From Streptomyces sioyaensis (GTDB lineage Bacteria > Actinomycetota > Actinomycetes > Streptomycetales > Streptomycetaceae), in contig NZ_SDIF01000068.1 of NCBI RefSeq assembly GCF_004122735.1, positions 1 to 35,627 on the forward strand: DNA of 35,627 bases, given 5' to 3'. This document shows positions 15,478-23,539 of the stretch, piece after piece. How positions within the stretch are numbered: the first letter of the stretch is position 1; every line of letters starts with the position of its first letter. The notes under the pieces are model-generated. The model did no database searches and was not told where the DNA came from. It saw only the letters and a list, made by a program, of their open reading frames with translations. The position numbers and the translations under genes were made by a program.

Positions 15478-16083
15478 CCTCAGGGGTTCACCCAGGCACC
15501 CGACGGGTCCTTCACGGCGCTCTTCTTCTCTCCCCCGACGCACATGCGAGACCGCATCACTGCCGGTCCAGCGCTCGACCGGAAGCCGGTGACCACTGCG
15601 GCTCGTTCTGCCGGGCGGGCGAGCCCCTTCCGGCCGCACGCGGCTACGCCAGGACCACGTGACGCTACAGGCGAAACGCACTGACCAGCTGCGCCGGGGC
15701 AGCGCGTCCCCGGCCCAGCGGCAACCGAGCGGTCCACCGCCAGCCACCCTCCACGACTTACGCCAGGCCCCGCAGCCATCCCCCGTCGACCACATGGCCG
15801 CTCCCTTCCGTGCACCTGTCGCACACCTCGCCCTGCACCCGCACGGCGTCGGACCGCTGGACGCAGAGCCTGTCGACTTCACCGTTCGAGGCTAGGTGCG
15901 CACGTTCCGCAATCGCCAGGCCTGTGGATAACCACGTGCAGCAGCAGAACGTGCATCCGCGGCAGCCCGTGATCGCGACGCACTCAGGCGGTGTCACATA
16001 TGCGTCGCCACCCGGCCACCCTCCGAATTCGCCCTTATGAGGGATTACCGGCCCGACCATCACCGCGCTTACTGTTCGTTCGT
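15478..16083. other. 606-base intergenic region upstream of the CitA-type kinase
   Basis: No gene is recognised. Short open frames on both strands lack known motifs or a ribosome site. A single sequence TGTGGATAA at 15923-15931 equals the E. coli DnaA-box consensus on the opposite strand and forms a small GTGG-ATAA-CCAC dyad. The kinase promoter should lie at the right end; TACTGT at 16070-16075 fits a -10 and would make that message nearly leaderless. Confidence 0.5.
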
Positions 16084-17964
16084 ATGGGCGAGAAGGAAGA
16101 GTCCGTTCCGCGCCCGAGCGCCACAGAGCCCTCGGGTTCCGCGCCGCTTCCCGCCGCCGCGACGGTCTCGCTCGCCAGCACTGTCCCGTCGCACAGCAGC
16201 ACGGCCACGTCCGGTATTCGGCTCGCCGCCCATCCCGACCGCCGACCGACCGCCTCCAGGCTGCACCGGCCGCGACTGGGCTGGCCACGGAAGGTGTTCT
16301 CCCAGGTCCTGATGGTGCAGCTGGCCATCGCCGCGGGTGTCACCGCACTGGCCACCGGCCTGTTCCTCGCCCCGCTCAGTGCGCAACTCGATGATCAAGC
16401 AATGCGCCGCGCCCTGTCCATCGCGCAGACCACCGCCGCCGAGTCACATCTCGACGACGCCCTGGAGTCCTCCCGTCCCACGCGCCACGGTCCCGTACAG
16501 AACGAGGCGGAGCGGATTCGCGCCGCCACCGGGGCCGAGTACGTCGTGATCATGGACAAGCGGGGGGTGCGCTGGTCCCACACCGACCCGGACGAGATCG
16601 GACGCCATGTCTCGACCGACCCCAGCGTCGTGCTCTCCGGCCAGGAAGTCATGCAGATCGACGAGGGCACTCTCGGCCGGTCCGCACGCGGCAAGGTCCC
16701 GCTCCGTGACGAGCAAGGCAAGATCGTCGGAGCCGTCTCCGTCGGCATCGCGTACGAGAGTGTGCGGGAACGGCTGCTCTCCACCGTCCCTCAGCTGCTT
16801 GCCTACGCGGGTGGAGCCCTCGCCGTAGGCGCCCTCGCTGCCTACATTGTCTCCCGCCGTCTCCAGCGCCGTACCCACGACCTGGCGTTCTCCGACATCT
16901 CCGCGCTCCTCGCCGAGCGGGAAGCAATGCTGCACGGCATCCGTGAGGGGTTCCTCGCGCTCGACAAGCACGGCCGTATCCGCCTCATGAACGACGAGGC
17001 ACAGCGACTCCTCGAGCTACGCGCCGAGGACACCGGCCGTCCCCTGGACACGGTCCTGCCTCCTGGCCGTACAACCGATGTCCTGGCCGGCCGCGTGTCG
17101 GGGGCAGACCTGCTGGCCGTCAGCGGGCACCGGGTTCTGGTGGCAAACCGTATGCCCACTGAAGACGGCGGTGCCGTGATCACCTTGCGCGACCGCACCG
17201 AACTGGAACGGCTCGGCCGCGAACTGGACGGCACCCGCGGACTCATCGATGCCCTCCGTGCCCAGGACCACGAACACGCCAACCGGCTGCACACTCTCCT
17301 CGGTCTGCTCGAACTCGGGCTGCACGACGAGGCAGTGGAGTTTGTGACACAAGCCGTAGGCGTGCATCGTGCGACCGCCGAGCAGGTCACCGAGCGCATC
17401 CACGATCCCCTGCTGGCTGCCCTCCTGGTGGGCAAGGCCACAGTCGCCACCGAGCGCGGTGCCTCCCTTCGCATCTCCCCCGATACGCATGTGCCCGACC
17501 GTCTGGTCGATCCGCACAGTCTCGTCACCGTGCTCGGCAATCTCATCGACAACGCCCTGGATGCCACGTCGGGTGAGCGCGACGCACTCGTGGAAGCCGA
17601 GGTTCGCACCGTTGGCCGGACCGCCGTTGTACAGGTCAGCGACAACGGACCCGGCGTGCCCGAAGCACGTCGCGCCGAGATCTTCACCGAGGGCTGGACG
17701 ACCAAGGATCCGCCCGCCCATGGGCAGCGCGGCATCGGTCTGGCGCTCGTACGGCGCCTCGCCGAGCGCTACGGAGGCAGCGCGGAGGTCGGCGAGCGCC
17801 CCGGCGGCGGTGCGGTATTCACCGTCACGGTCCCCGACGCGCTGTCCGACGAGCTTCCAGAGGGGCGTGAGGCCTCCCAGGAGGCAACCACGGGAACCCA
17901 CAGCTCCGGGCGAGCCACCTTGGACACTCGCCTTCCCGGGGGCGCGACCGAGGCCAGCCAATGA
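16084..17964 (+). CDS. CitA/DcuS-type sensor histidine kinase
   Basis: A 626-residue membrane kinase. A 70-residue low-complexity N-terminus precedes TM1 (about 72-98); an extracytoplasmic PAS sensor domain (about 100-232, GVRWSHTDPDEIG) precedes TM2 (about 236-257). A cytoplasmic PAS follows (about 275-375), then the kinase core with H396 in the CitA-type motif HExxN (HEHANRLH), the N box NLIDNALDA, NGPGVP and RGIGLAL. This family senses citrate, fumarate, malate or other carboxylates. The start at 16084 gives MGEKEESVPRP; a longer frame to 15991 exists but has no support. It overlaps the regulator gene by ATGA. The two citrate synthase genes about 2-4 kb upstream suggest carboxylate sensing, which is inference. 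Confidence 0.92.
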   Translation: MGEKEESVPRPSATEPSGSAPLPAAATVSLASTVPSHSSTATSGIRLAAHPDRRPTASRLHRPRLGWPRKVFSQVLMVQLAIAAGVTALATGLFLAPLSAQLDDQAMRRALSIAQTTAAESHLDDALESSRPTRHGPVQNEAERIRAATGAEYVVIMDKRGVRWSHTDPDEIGRHVSTDPSVVLSGQEVMQIDEGTLGRSARGKVPLRDEQGKIVGAVSVGIAYESVRERLLSTVPQLLAYAGGALAVGALAAYIVSRRLQRRTHDLAFSDISALLAEREAMLHGIREGFLALDKHGRIRLMNDEAQRLLELRAEDTGRPLDTVLPPGRTTDVLAGRVSGADLLAVSGHRVLVANRMPTEDGGAVITLRDRTELERLGRELDGTRGLIDALRAQDHEHANRLHTLLGLLELGLHDEAVEFVTQAVGVHRATAEQVTERIHDPLLAALLVGKATVATERGASLRISPDTHVPDRLVDPHSLVTVLGNLIDNALDATSGERDALVEAEVRTVGRTAVVQVSDNGPGVPEARRAEIFTEGWTTKDPPAHGQRGIGLALVRRLAERYGGSAEVGERPGGGAVFTVTVPDALSDELPEGREASQEATTGTHSSGRATLDTRLPGGATEASQ

Positions 17965-18635
17965 TCGACGTACTGGTCGTGGACGACGATGTGCACGTGG
18001 CAAAGATCAATGCGGCGTACGTCGCCAAGACCGACGGATTCCGGGTCAGCTGCGTCGCGCACACCGCTGCGGAAGCCCTTGCAGCCTTGGAAAGTCACCC
18101 CGTCGATCTGATCCTTCTGGATCACTACCTTCCCGACAGGACAGGCCTGCAGCTGGTCGGCGACCTGCGACGCCGCGGTCTGCTCACCGACGTGATCATG
18201 GTGACGGCGGCGCGCGATGTCGCCACCGTGCAGGCTGCCATGCGCCACGGTGCCCTGCAGTATCTGGTCAAGCCGTTCACCTTCGCGGGCCTGCGCTCCA
18301 AGTTGGAAGGCTACGCGGCACTGCACCGCACGTTTGCGGGCGGCGGACAGGCGGAGCAATCCGAAGTGGACCGGATCTTCGGCGTGTTGGGCGCCGCCAA
18401 CGCGGGCCCCGCCGAGTTGCCGAAGGGGCACTCCACCGCCACCGCCGACCGCGTGCGCTCAGTGATGCGCTCCGCGGACGCCCCGTTGTCCGCGCAGGAC
18501 GTCGCTCTCCAGGCGGGACTGAGCCGGCAGACCGCCCAGCGCTACCTCAAGCTCTTGGAGCGCGCAGGGCGGGTGCGCCTCACCCTCAAGTACGGCGAGA
18601 CCGGCCGCCCCGAGCACCGATACGAGTGGGTCTAG
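17961..18635 (+). CDS. CitB/DcuR-type response regulator
   Basis: A 224-residue cytoplasmic partner of the preceding kinase. The receiver domain (1-120) has the acidic pair D8-D9, phosphoacceptor D54 (LILLDHYLP), T82 and K104 (YLVKPF). The C-terminal helix-turn-helix (about 165-222, LSAQDVALQAGLSRQTAQRYL) is of the CitB/DcuR kind. Its start overlaps the kinase stop by ATGA, so the pair is translationally coupled. Targets may include the acetate symporter operon that converges on it, or citrate synthase genes; no binding site could be established. A hairpin at 18755-18785 ends the operon. Confidence 0.92.
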   Translation: MIDVLVVDDDVHVAKINAAYVAKTDGFRVSCVAHTAAEALAALESHPVDLILLDHYLPDRTGLQLVGDLRRRGLLTDVIMVTAARDVATVQAAMRHGALQYLVKPFTFAGLRSKLEGYAALHRTFAGGGQAEQSEVDRIFGVLGAANAGPAELPKGHSTATADRVRSVMRSADAPLSAQDVALQAGLSRQTAQRYLKLLERAGRVRLTLKYGETGRPEHRYEWV

Positions 18636-18754
18636 GCCCGCCAACCACCACCGGGGAGCGACGGATGCGGGGATGGCAGAGCGTACGGGAAGGGCGAGGG
18701 CCAGGGATCCGCCACACGGCTGTGTGCAATCCCGCCCGTCCTGCCCGTGCCCTC

Positions 18755-18785
18755 CAAGTCCAGGGCCTGCCCGCCCCTGGACTTG
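18755..18785. terminator. Bidirectional terminator between the CitB-type regulator and the symporter
   Basis: An 11-bp perfect stem (18755-18765 with 18775-18785) with a 9-base loop in the convergent gap. It ends 12 bases from the symporter stop and starts 120 bases after the regulator stop. Confidence 0.75.
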
Positions 18786-18796
18786 TCGGGGCCCCC

Positions 18797-20401
18797 TTAA
18801 GCCGCCCCCGCCCCCGTGAGCGCCCGTACCTCCGTCTCTGCATGCCGCGCCTCGTCGGCAGCCTCTGGGGAGAGCAGCGTTCCCAGCCAGCCCATCAGGA
18901 AGCCCAGCGGGATCGATACGACACCGGGGTTGTCGAGCGGGAAGACGGCGAAGTCCAGTCCAGGGAAGATCGACTCCGAGCCACCGGAGACCACCGGTGA
19001 GAGGACGACCAGGGTGATCGCCGGGATCAGACCGCCGTACACGGACCAGACCGCCCCCCGGGTCGTGAAGCGGCGCCAGAAGAGGGTGTACAGCAGGACC
19101 GGCAGGTTGGCTGAAGCAGCGACGGCAAAGGCCAGGCCCACCAAGAAGGCAACGTTCAGGTCCTGGGCAAGCAGGCTGAGGCCGATGGCAACCGCGCCAA
19201 CCGCCACCGCCGCAATACGCGCCACGGCCACCTCGGCACGCTGGGCGTCCTGCGCCGTGCCGCGCGCGCGTCGCAGCGAGGCATACAGGTCGTGTGCGAC
19301 CGAGGCCGACGAGGCGAGCGTGATGCCGGCGACAACGGCCAGGATGGTGGCGAACGCGACCGCGGCCACCACCGCGAAGAGAACCGTTCCCCCGGTCGAA
19401 CCGGCGCCGCCTCCCAGGTTGAGGGCGAGCAGCGGGACAGCGGTGTTGCCGGCCGTATTGGACGTATGGACGGCCGAGCTGCCCAGCACTGCTGCAGCAC
19501 CGAAGCCGAGCACGATGGTCATCAGGTAGAAGCCGCCGATCAGACCGATGGACCAGACGACGGAGCGACGGGCGGAGCGCGCCGTGGGAACGGTGTAGAA
19601 GCGGGAGAGGATGTGCGGCAGCCCGGCCGTCCCCAGAACCAGAGCGATGCCCAGGCTGATGAAGTCGAGCCGCGCGGTCCAGCCCCCGCCGTATTTGAGA
19701 CCGGGAGTGAGGAAGTCACGGCCGTGACCGCTGCGTTCGGCGGCGGTGTTCAACAGGGCGTTGATGTCGCCGTGGAACCGGATCAGTACCAGGACGGTCA
19801 GGGCGATGGCACCGCCCATGAGGAGTACCGCTTTGACGATCTGGATCCAGGTTGTGGCCCGCATGCCGCCGAAGGCGACGTAGACCACCATCAGGGCGCC
19901 GACCCCGATCACCATCCAAGTACGGGCCTGCTGGCTCGCCCCGCCCAGGAGGAGGGCGACAAGACTGCCGGCGCCGACCATCTGTGCCACCAGGTAGAGC
20001 ACGGACACGGTGACGGAGGCCGTGCCGGCCGCGATGCGGACGGGGCGCTCCCGCATCCGGGCGGCGACGACATCGGCAAGGGTGAACCTTCCGCAGTTGC
20101 GGACCAGTTCGGCGACGAGGAAGAGGACGACGAGCCAGGCGACGAGAAAGCCGACCGAGTACAGCAGGCCGTCGTAGCCGAAGAGAGCGATCAGTCCGGA
20201 GATGCCGAGGAAGGACGCGGCGGACATGTAGTCACCCGCGATGGCGAATCCGTTCTCCATGGGGGAGAAGAGCCTCCCGCCCGCGTAGAACTCCTCGGCG
20301 GAGCCGTGCCGGCGGCGGCTCACCCAGGTCGTGATCGCCAGGGTGACGGCGATGAACACACTGAACAGAACCAGTGCGAGGGTCTGATGGTCGCCGGTCA
20401 A
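18797..20401 (-). CDS. Cation:acetate (monocarboxylate) symporter, SSS family
   Basis: A 534-residue inner-membrane transporter of the sodium:solute symporter family, ActP branch. About 13 hydrophobic segments are visible; the N-terminal part has the ActP-like YAGGRLFSPMENGFAIAGDYMSAASFLG region shown here by its ends YAGGRLF and GDYMSAASFLG. It probably takes up acetate, pyruvate or propionate with sodium or proton. The start is a TTG at 20401 with GGGGGGA seven bases upstream, overlapping the stop of the DUF485 gene as TTGA; longer readings lie inside that gene. DUF485 proteins are the usual partners of ActP. The convergent CitA/CitB-type system is a plausible regulator; that link is inferred. 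Confidence 0.92.
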   Translation of the reverse strand: MTGDHQTLALVLFSVFIAVTLAITTWVSRRRHGSAEEFYAGGRLFSPMENGFAIAGDYMSAASFLGISGLIALFGYDGLLYSVGFLVAWLVVLFLVAELVRNCGRFTLADVVAARMRERPVRIAAGTASVTVSVLYLVAQMVGAGSLVALLLGGASQQARTWMVIGVGALMVVYVAFGGMRATTWIQIVKAVLLMGGAIALTVLVLIRFHGDINALLNTAAERSGHGRDFLTPGLKYGGGWTARLDFISLGIALVLGTAGLPHILSRFYTVPTARSARRSVVWSIGLIGGFYLMTIVLGFGAAAVLGSSAVHTSNTAGNTAVPLLALNLGGGAGSTGGTVLFAVVAAVAFATILAVVAGITLASSASVAHDLYASLRRARGTAQDAQRAEVAVARIAAVAVGAVAIGLSLLAQDLNVAFLVGLAFAVAASANLPVLLYTLFWRRFTTRGAVWSVYGGLIPAITLVVLSPVVSGGSESIFPGLDFAVFPLDNPGVVSIPLGFLMGWLGTLLSPEAADEARHAETEVRALTGAGAA

Positions 20402-20919
20402 CGGATGTTCCCCCCGGTGAGTTCCTGCGTTTCCCAGCGGATGTCGAGCGCCGCGCGGTCCCTGCGCAGCCGGGCATGGCGCGCGTAGGCCCAGGTGAGC
20501 AGGAACGTGGTGGCGAACTGACCGAGTCCTGCGAGCATCGCGACGTTCAGGGCGCCGACGACGCGATGAGCCATGAGGCCCGGCGCTGCGGTCGCTGCCA
20601 CCACATAGGCGAGGTACCAGACCAGGAAGACCGCTGTGCCGGGGAGGACGAATCGCCGGTAGCGACGACGCACCTCCTGGAAAGCCGTACTTCGTTGCAC
20701 CGCCAGATAGATCTCGTCGTGGGGCGCGGATCGTGGTTCCGCTACCGGGACCGGCGTGGGTACCGGTACCGGTTCGGGCTTCCCTGTGCGGTCCCACTCG
20801 CCCGCTGGTTTTGCCGCCTCACCCAGCTCGCCCCACCCGGAGGCGAGAGCGTCGTACCAGGGGTCGTCGAGCCGTAGGGCCCCTGACTCACCGGCCGAAC
20901 GGCCGTCCTGCTTGTCCAC
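20398..20919 (-). CDS. DUF485 membrane protein, partner of the acetate symporter
   Basis: A 173-residue protein. The N-terminal 65 residues are hydrophilic with a Pro-Val run (PVPVPTPVPV). The DUF485 domain follows: a basic amphipathic region (TAFQEVRRRYRRFVLP), TM1 (about 93-112) and TM2 (about 122-145) with the family's typical FLLTWAYARHA. DUF485 genes are routinely co-transcribed with actP, as in E. coli yjcH-actP, though their function is unclear. Start GTG 20919 has AAGGAG at suitable spacing. Its stop overlaps the symporter start by four bases, so it is the first gene of a coupled pair. Confidence 0.9.
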   Translation of the reverse strand: MDKQDGRSAGESGALRLDDPWYDALASGWGELGEAAKPAGEWDRTGKPEPVPVPTPVPVAEPRSAPHDEIYLAVQRSTAFQEVRRRYRRFVLPGTAVFLVWYLAYVVAATAAPGLMAHRVVGALNVAMLAGLGQFATTFLLTWAYARHARLRRDRAALDIRWETQELTGGNIR

Positions 20920-21026
20920 CGAACTCTCCTTGGTGCACGGGTTTGTTGTCCGTGTGGCCCAAGAGTGGACAGAAAGGAAGATCCTGGACTCTTCATTGCG
21001 AACCCTTCACCCCATCAGGTGACGGA

Positions 21027-21701
21027 CTATTGCGGCGGCTGCGCAAGGCCGTGACGGTACGCGTAGTGGATGGCCTGCGCCCGGTCCCGCAGCCCCGCTT
21101 TGGCGAAGAGATTGTTGATGTGGGTCTTCACGGTCGCGGTGGAAACATGCAGGGTACGGGCGATCTCCGGGTTAGACCGACCTTCGGCGACCAGCCGCAG
21201 CACCTCCACCTCACGGGCAGTCAGTCCGTCCGGGCGCTCGTCGGGCGATTGCGGCGCCGTCCGCACGGGCTCCGTGAAGCGCTCCAGCAGCCTGCGCTGA
21301 ATCCTGGGCGACAGCCCGGCCTCGCCCGAGATCACGTCGGCGATGGCGCGGACGATCTCGTCGCCGTCGGCATCCTTGGTCAAATAGCCACGGGCGCCGG
21401 CCTGGAGAGCGGGAAAGAGCGAGTCGTCGTCCGCGTAGGTGGTGAGCACCACCACCTGGGTACCGGGGTGCCCCGCGCGGATACGGCGGGTGGCCTCGAC
21501 GCCGTCGCAGCGCGGCATCCGCAGGTCCATCAGGACGACGTCGGGGGTGAGTTCGGCGACGAGGCGGACCGCTTCCTCACCGTCCGCGGCAGATCCGATG
21601 ACCTCGATTCCCGGCAGCAGCCCCAGCAGCATCACGATTCCTTCGCGCACCACCGTCTGGTCATCGGCGACCACGACCCGCGTCACCGTGCCCGCCGTCA
21701 T
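21027..21701 (-). CDS. NarL/LuxR-family response regulator
   Basis: A 224-residue cytoplasmic regulator. The receiver domain holds D13-D14, phosphoacceptor D59 (DVVLMDLRMP), the switch Thr in VVLTTY and Lys in YLTKDA. The C-terminal LuxR helix-turn-helix spans about 158-220 (LTAREVEVLRLVAEGRSNPEIA, then VSTATVKTHINNLFAKAGL in two adjoining parts). The ATG overlaps the kinase stop as ATGA. The pair is transcribed toward the DUF485-symporter operon, about 110 bases away, and could control it; no operator was identified. The signal is unknown. Confidence 0.93.
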   Translation of the reverse strand: MTAGTVTRVVVADDQTVVREGIVMLLGLLPGIEVIGSAADGEEAVRLVAELTPDVVLMDLRMPRCDGVEATRRIRAGHPGTQVVVLTTYADDDSLFPALQAGARGYLTKDADGDEIVRAIADVISGEAGLSPRIQRRLLERFTEPVRTAPQSPDERPDGLTAREVEVLRLVAEGRSNPEIARTLHVSTATVKTHINNLFAKAGLRDRAQAIHYAYRHGLAQPPQ

Positions 21702-22864
21702 GCGGGCACCCGCAACCGCACCACGAAACCCTCCTCGTCGGGGCCGGACTCCAGTGTTCCGCCGAGGAGTTCGGCGCGCTCTCGCATCCCGAGCAGACCG
21801 TACCCGGAGCCGGTCTCCGCGAGCTCGCCGGGCGTGCCGCGACCGCCGGAGTCGCGCACCTCCAGCCCGATGTCGTCCGCCGCGTACTCCAGCCGCACGC
21901 TCACCCGGGCGCCCGGGGCATGCTTGCGTACGTTCGTGAGCGCCTCCTGGGCGACCCTGCGGACCGCGAGGCCCGCCTCGGCCGGAACGACACGGGCCGT
22001 ACCCGTCACAGCCAGCCGGACGCCCTCAGTGGCGGTCAGGCGGCGCAGGAAGTCCTCGACCGGGATCATCTCCCCGCGCAGCGCGGAAAGCGCCTCACGG
22101 GTGCCGTCCAGCCCTTCACGGGCCATTCCCCGGCACGCCGTCACCCGCTCCAGGAGCTGCGCACGGTCGGCCTCGAGGTCGGTGCTGCGCTGGATCAGCA
22201 GCCGCGCGGCCTCCAGGTGCACCAGTTGGGCGCTCAGGCTGTGTGCGAGGACGTCGTGGATCTCGCGCGCGATCCGCCCGCGTTCGGTGAGCGCCGCCGA
22301 TTCCGACTCGGCCTTACGGGCGGCCCGTTCCTGCGCCAGCAGCCGCTGGGTGTTGCCGCGCGCCTCGGCGTCCAGCCGTACGACGTAGCCCGCCAGTCCC
22401 AGGCCCACGGCTGTTGCGGCGGTCGCCCACCAGTTGTCGTGGTTCAGTGCGGCGTACCCGCTCAGGGCGGTGGCGGAGCACGGTACGGCGACGCTCATGG
22501 GCAACCGCTCCATGGCGATGACGGCGCAGGCGCACCACAGGACGACGGCGGGCGTCCGCGCCCCCACGTATGCAAAGCCGAGGGCCGCAGCCACCAGTAC
22601 GGCGAACAGTCCGATGGACGGCCACAGGTGACGGGCCAGCGTCGTCCGGAAGAAGCCGCGGAACGCCAGCATCGTGACGGCCACGCCGGTGCACAACGCC
22701 ATCAGGCGCCATCCGGTGAAGGCCGGCCCCACCAGGGTGGTCCACACCAGCCCCGCCACTACTGCAATGCGCACCGACCGGCCGATCCACAACCGGGCGC
22801 CACTGACGCCCTCACGGGACAGCGATTCCCGCAAGGGCCAGCTCGTCCAGGAGTTCGGCGGCAC
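21698..22864 (-). CDS. NarL-type sensor histidine kinase (HisKA_3)
   Basis: A 388-residue membrane kinase with about six hydrophobic segments in the first 165 residues and almost no extracytoplasmic loop, suggesting it senses something in or at the membrane. The dimerisation/phosphotransfer motif is REIHDVLAHSL with H203, followed by an HATPase_c domain with EALTNVRKHA, DSGGRG and GYGLLGMRERA. I chose GTG 22864 because GAAGGGA is six bases upstream; GTG 22888, eight codons earlier, has none but cannot be excluded. It overlaps its regulator gene by four bases and follows a small membrane protein gene by about 30 bases, so the three may form one operon. Confidence 0.9.
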   Translation of the reverse strand: MPPNSWTSWPLRESLSREGVSGARLWIGRSVRIAVVAGLVWTTLVGPAFTGWRLMALCTGVAVTMLAFRGFFRTTLARHLWPSIGLFAVLVAAALGFAYVGARTPAVVLWCACAVIAMERLPMSVAVPCSATALSGYAALNHDNWWATAATAVGLGLAGYVVRLDAEARGNTQRLLAQERAARKAESESAALTERGRIAREIHDVLAHSLSAQLVHLEAARLLIQRSTDLEADRAQLLERVTACRGMAREGLDGTREALSALRGEMIPVEDFLRRLTATEGVRLAVTGTARVVPAEAGLAVRRVAQEALTNVRKHAPGARVSVRLEYAADDIGLEVRDSGGRGTPGELAETGSGYGLLGMRERAELLGGTLESGPDEEGFVVRLRVPA

Positions 22865-22894
22865 TACGGTCCCTTCCACGGCGCGCACAGAGGC

Positions 22895-23383
22895 TCAGCC
22901 CGCCACAGGGACACGGTACGTCCGATGCACTACCTGGGCCCGCCAGGTGGTGACGCCGGCCCGGGTCAGCAGCATCGCAGCAACGGAGAGCATCGTGGCC
23001 GCGCTGCCCTGGTGGATGCCCATGGCCGCGGCGATACCCATGAGACCGACCCGCAGCACCATGCCGCAGAGCCACACGCCGGCCGCCGCCCAGCTTCCCT
23101 TGGTCCAGACCGCACCGTCCTCGTCCGTCCAGATGCGCGTCGTCCAGGCCCAGCCGGCGCCGCAGGCCAGCCCGATCAGGATCTCCAGGCCCAGGAGGAC
23201 GGCCGATGCCACGTGGTGTGCCGGGTCCACGAGGCCGGGCTGCCGCACCGCCATGACCGTCAGGACGACCGGAATCAGCCACCACGCCTTGCCCTCCGAC
23301 GAGATGCGCTGCGCCGCGAACTGCCGGATGAACACCAGCGCGATGACGCCGGTGATCACAACGATGTTGAGCGTGCCGCTCAT
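22895..23383 (-). CDS. Small membrane protein, DUF1453-like
   Basis: A 162-residue integral membrane protein with about five hydrophobic segments separated by short basic loops. The pattern resembles the DUF1453 (CcdC-like) family found next to NarL-type two-component systems in actinobacteria; I am not certain of the family. The start at 23383 (MSGTLNIV) is preferred over the ATG at 23398 because GGAGG lies eight bases upstream of it. It is the probable first gene of an operon with the downstream kinase and regulator, and could act as an accessory sensor. Confidence 0.75.
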   Translation of the reverse strand: MSGTLNIVVITGVIALVFIRQFAAQRISSEGKAWWLIPVVLTVMAVRQPGLVDPAHHVASAVLLGLEILIGLACGAGWAWTTRIWTDEDGAVWTKGSWAAAGVWLCGMVLRVGLMGIAAAMGIHQGSAATMLSVAAMLLTRAGVTTWRAQVVHRTYRVPVAG

Positions 23384-23482
23384 GACCTGGCCCTCCATGG
23401 GACGGGAATTTCGACGTCTCCGACGCTATGGAGCGGCGCCACCGTGCGGATCGGCACCAGGGTGGGGCCCGGGTGGAAAAGG

Positions 23483-23524
23483 CGACGGGCGTTTCTCCAC
23501 CCAGGGGTGGAGAAACGCCCGTCG
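23483..23524 (-). terminator. Strong terminator of parE
   Basis: A perfect 19-bp stem (23483-23501 with 23506-23524) with a 4-base loop, beginning 16 bases past the parE stop. On the minus strand it is followed by CCTTTTCC, giving a short U tract. It also insulates parE from the downstream two-component operon. Confidence 0.93.
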
Positions 23525-23539
23525 GAGGCCGCGGACGGC

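Noticed and set aside
15480..15824. Small minus-strand frame ending KDPSGAWVNP
   Set aside because: The ending looks protein-like, but there is no ribosome site, no recognisable family, and most of the frame has shadow composition.
15923..15931. DnaA box as evidence of a replication origin
   Set aside because: A single box without clustering, AT-rich unwinding region or dnaA/dnaN neighbours is not an origin.
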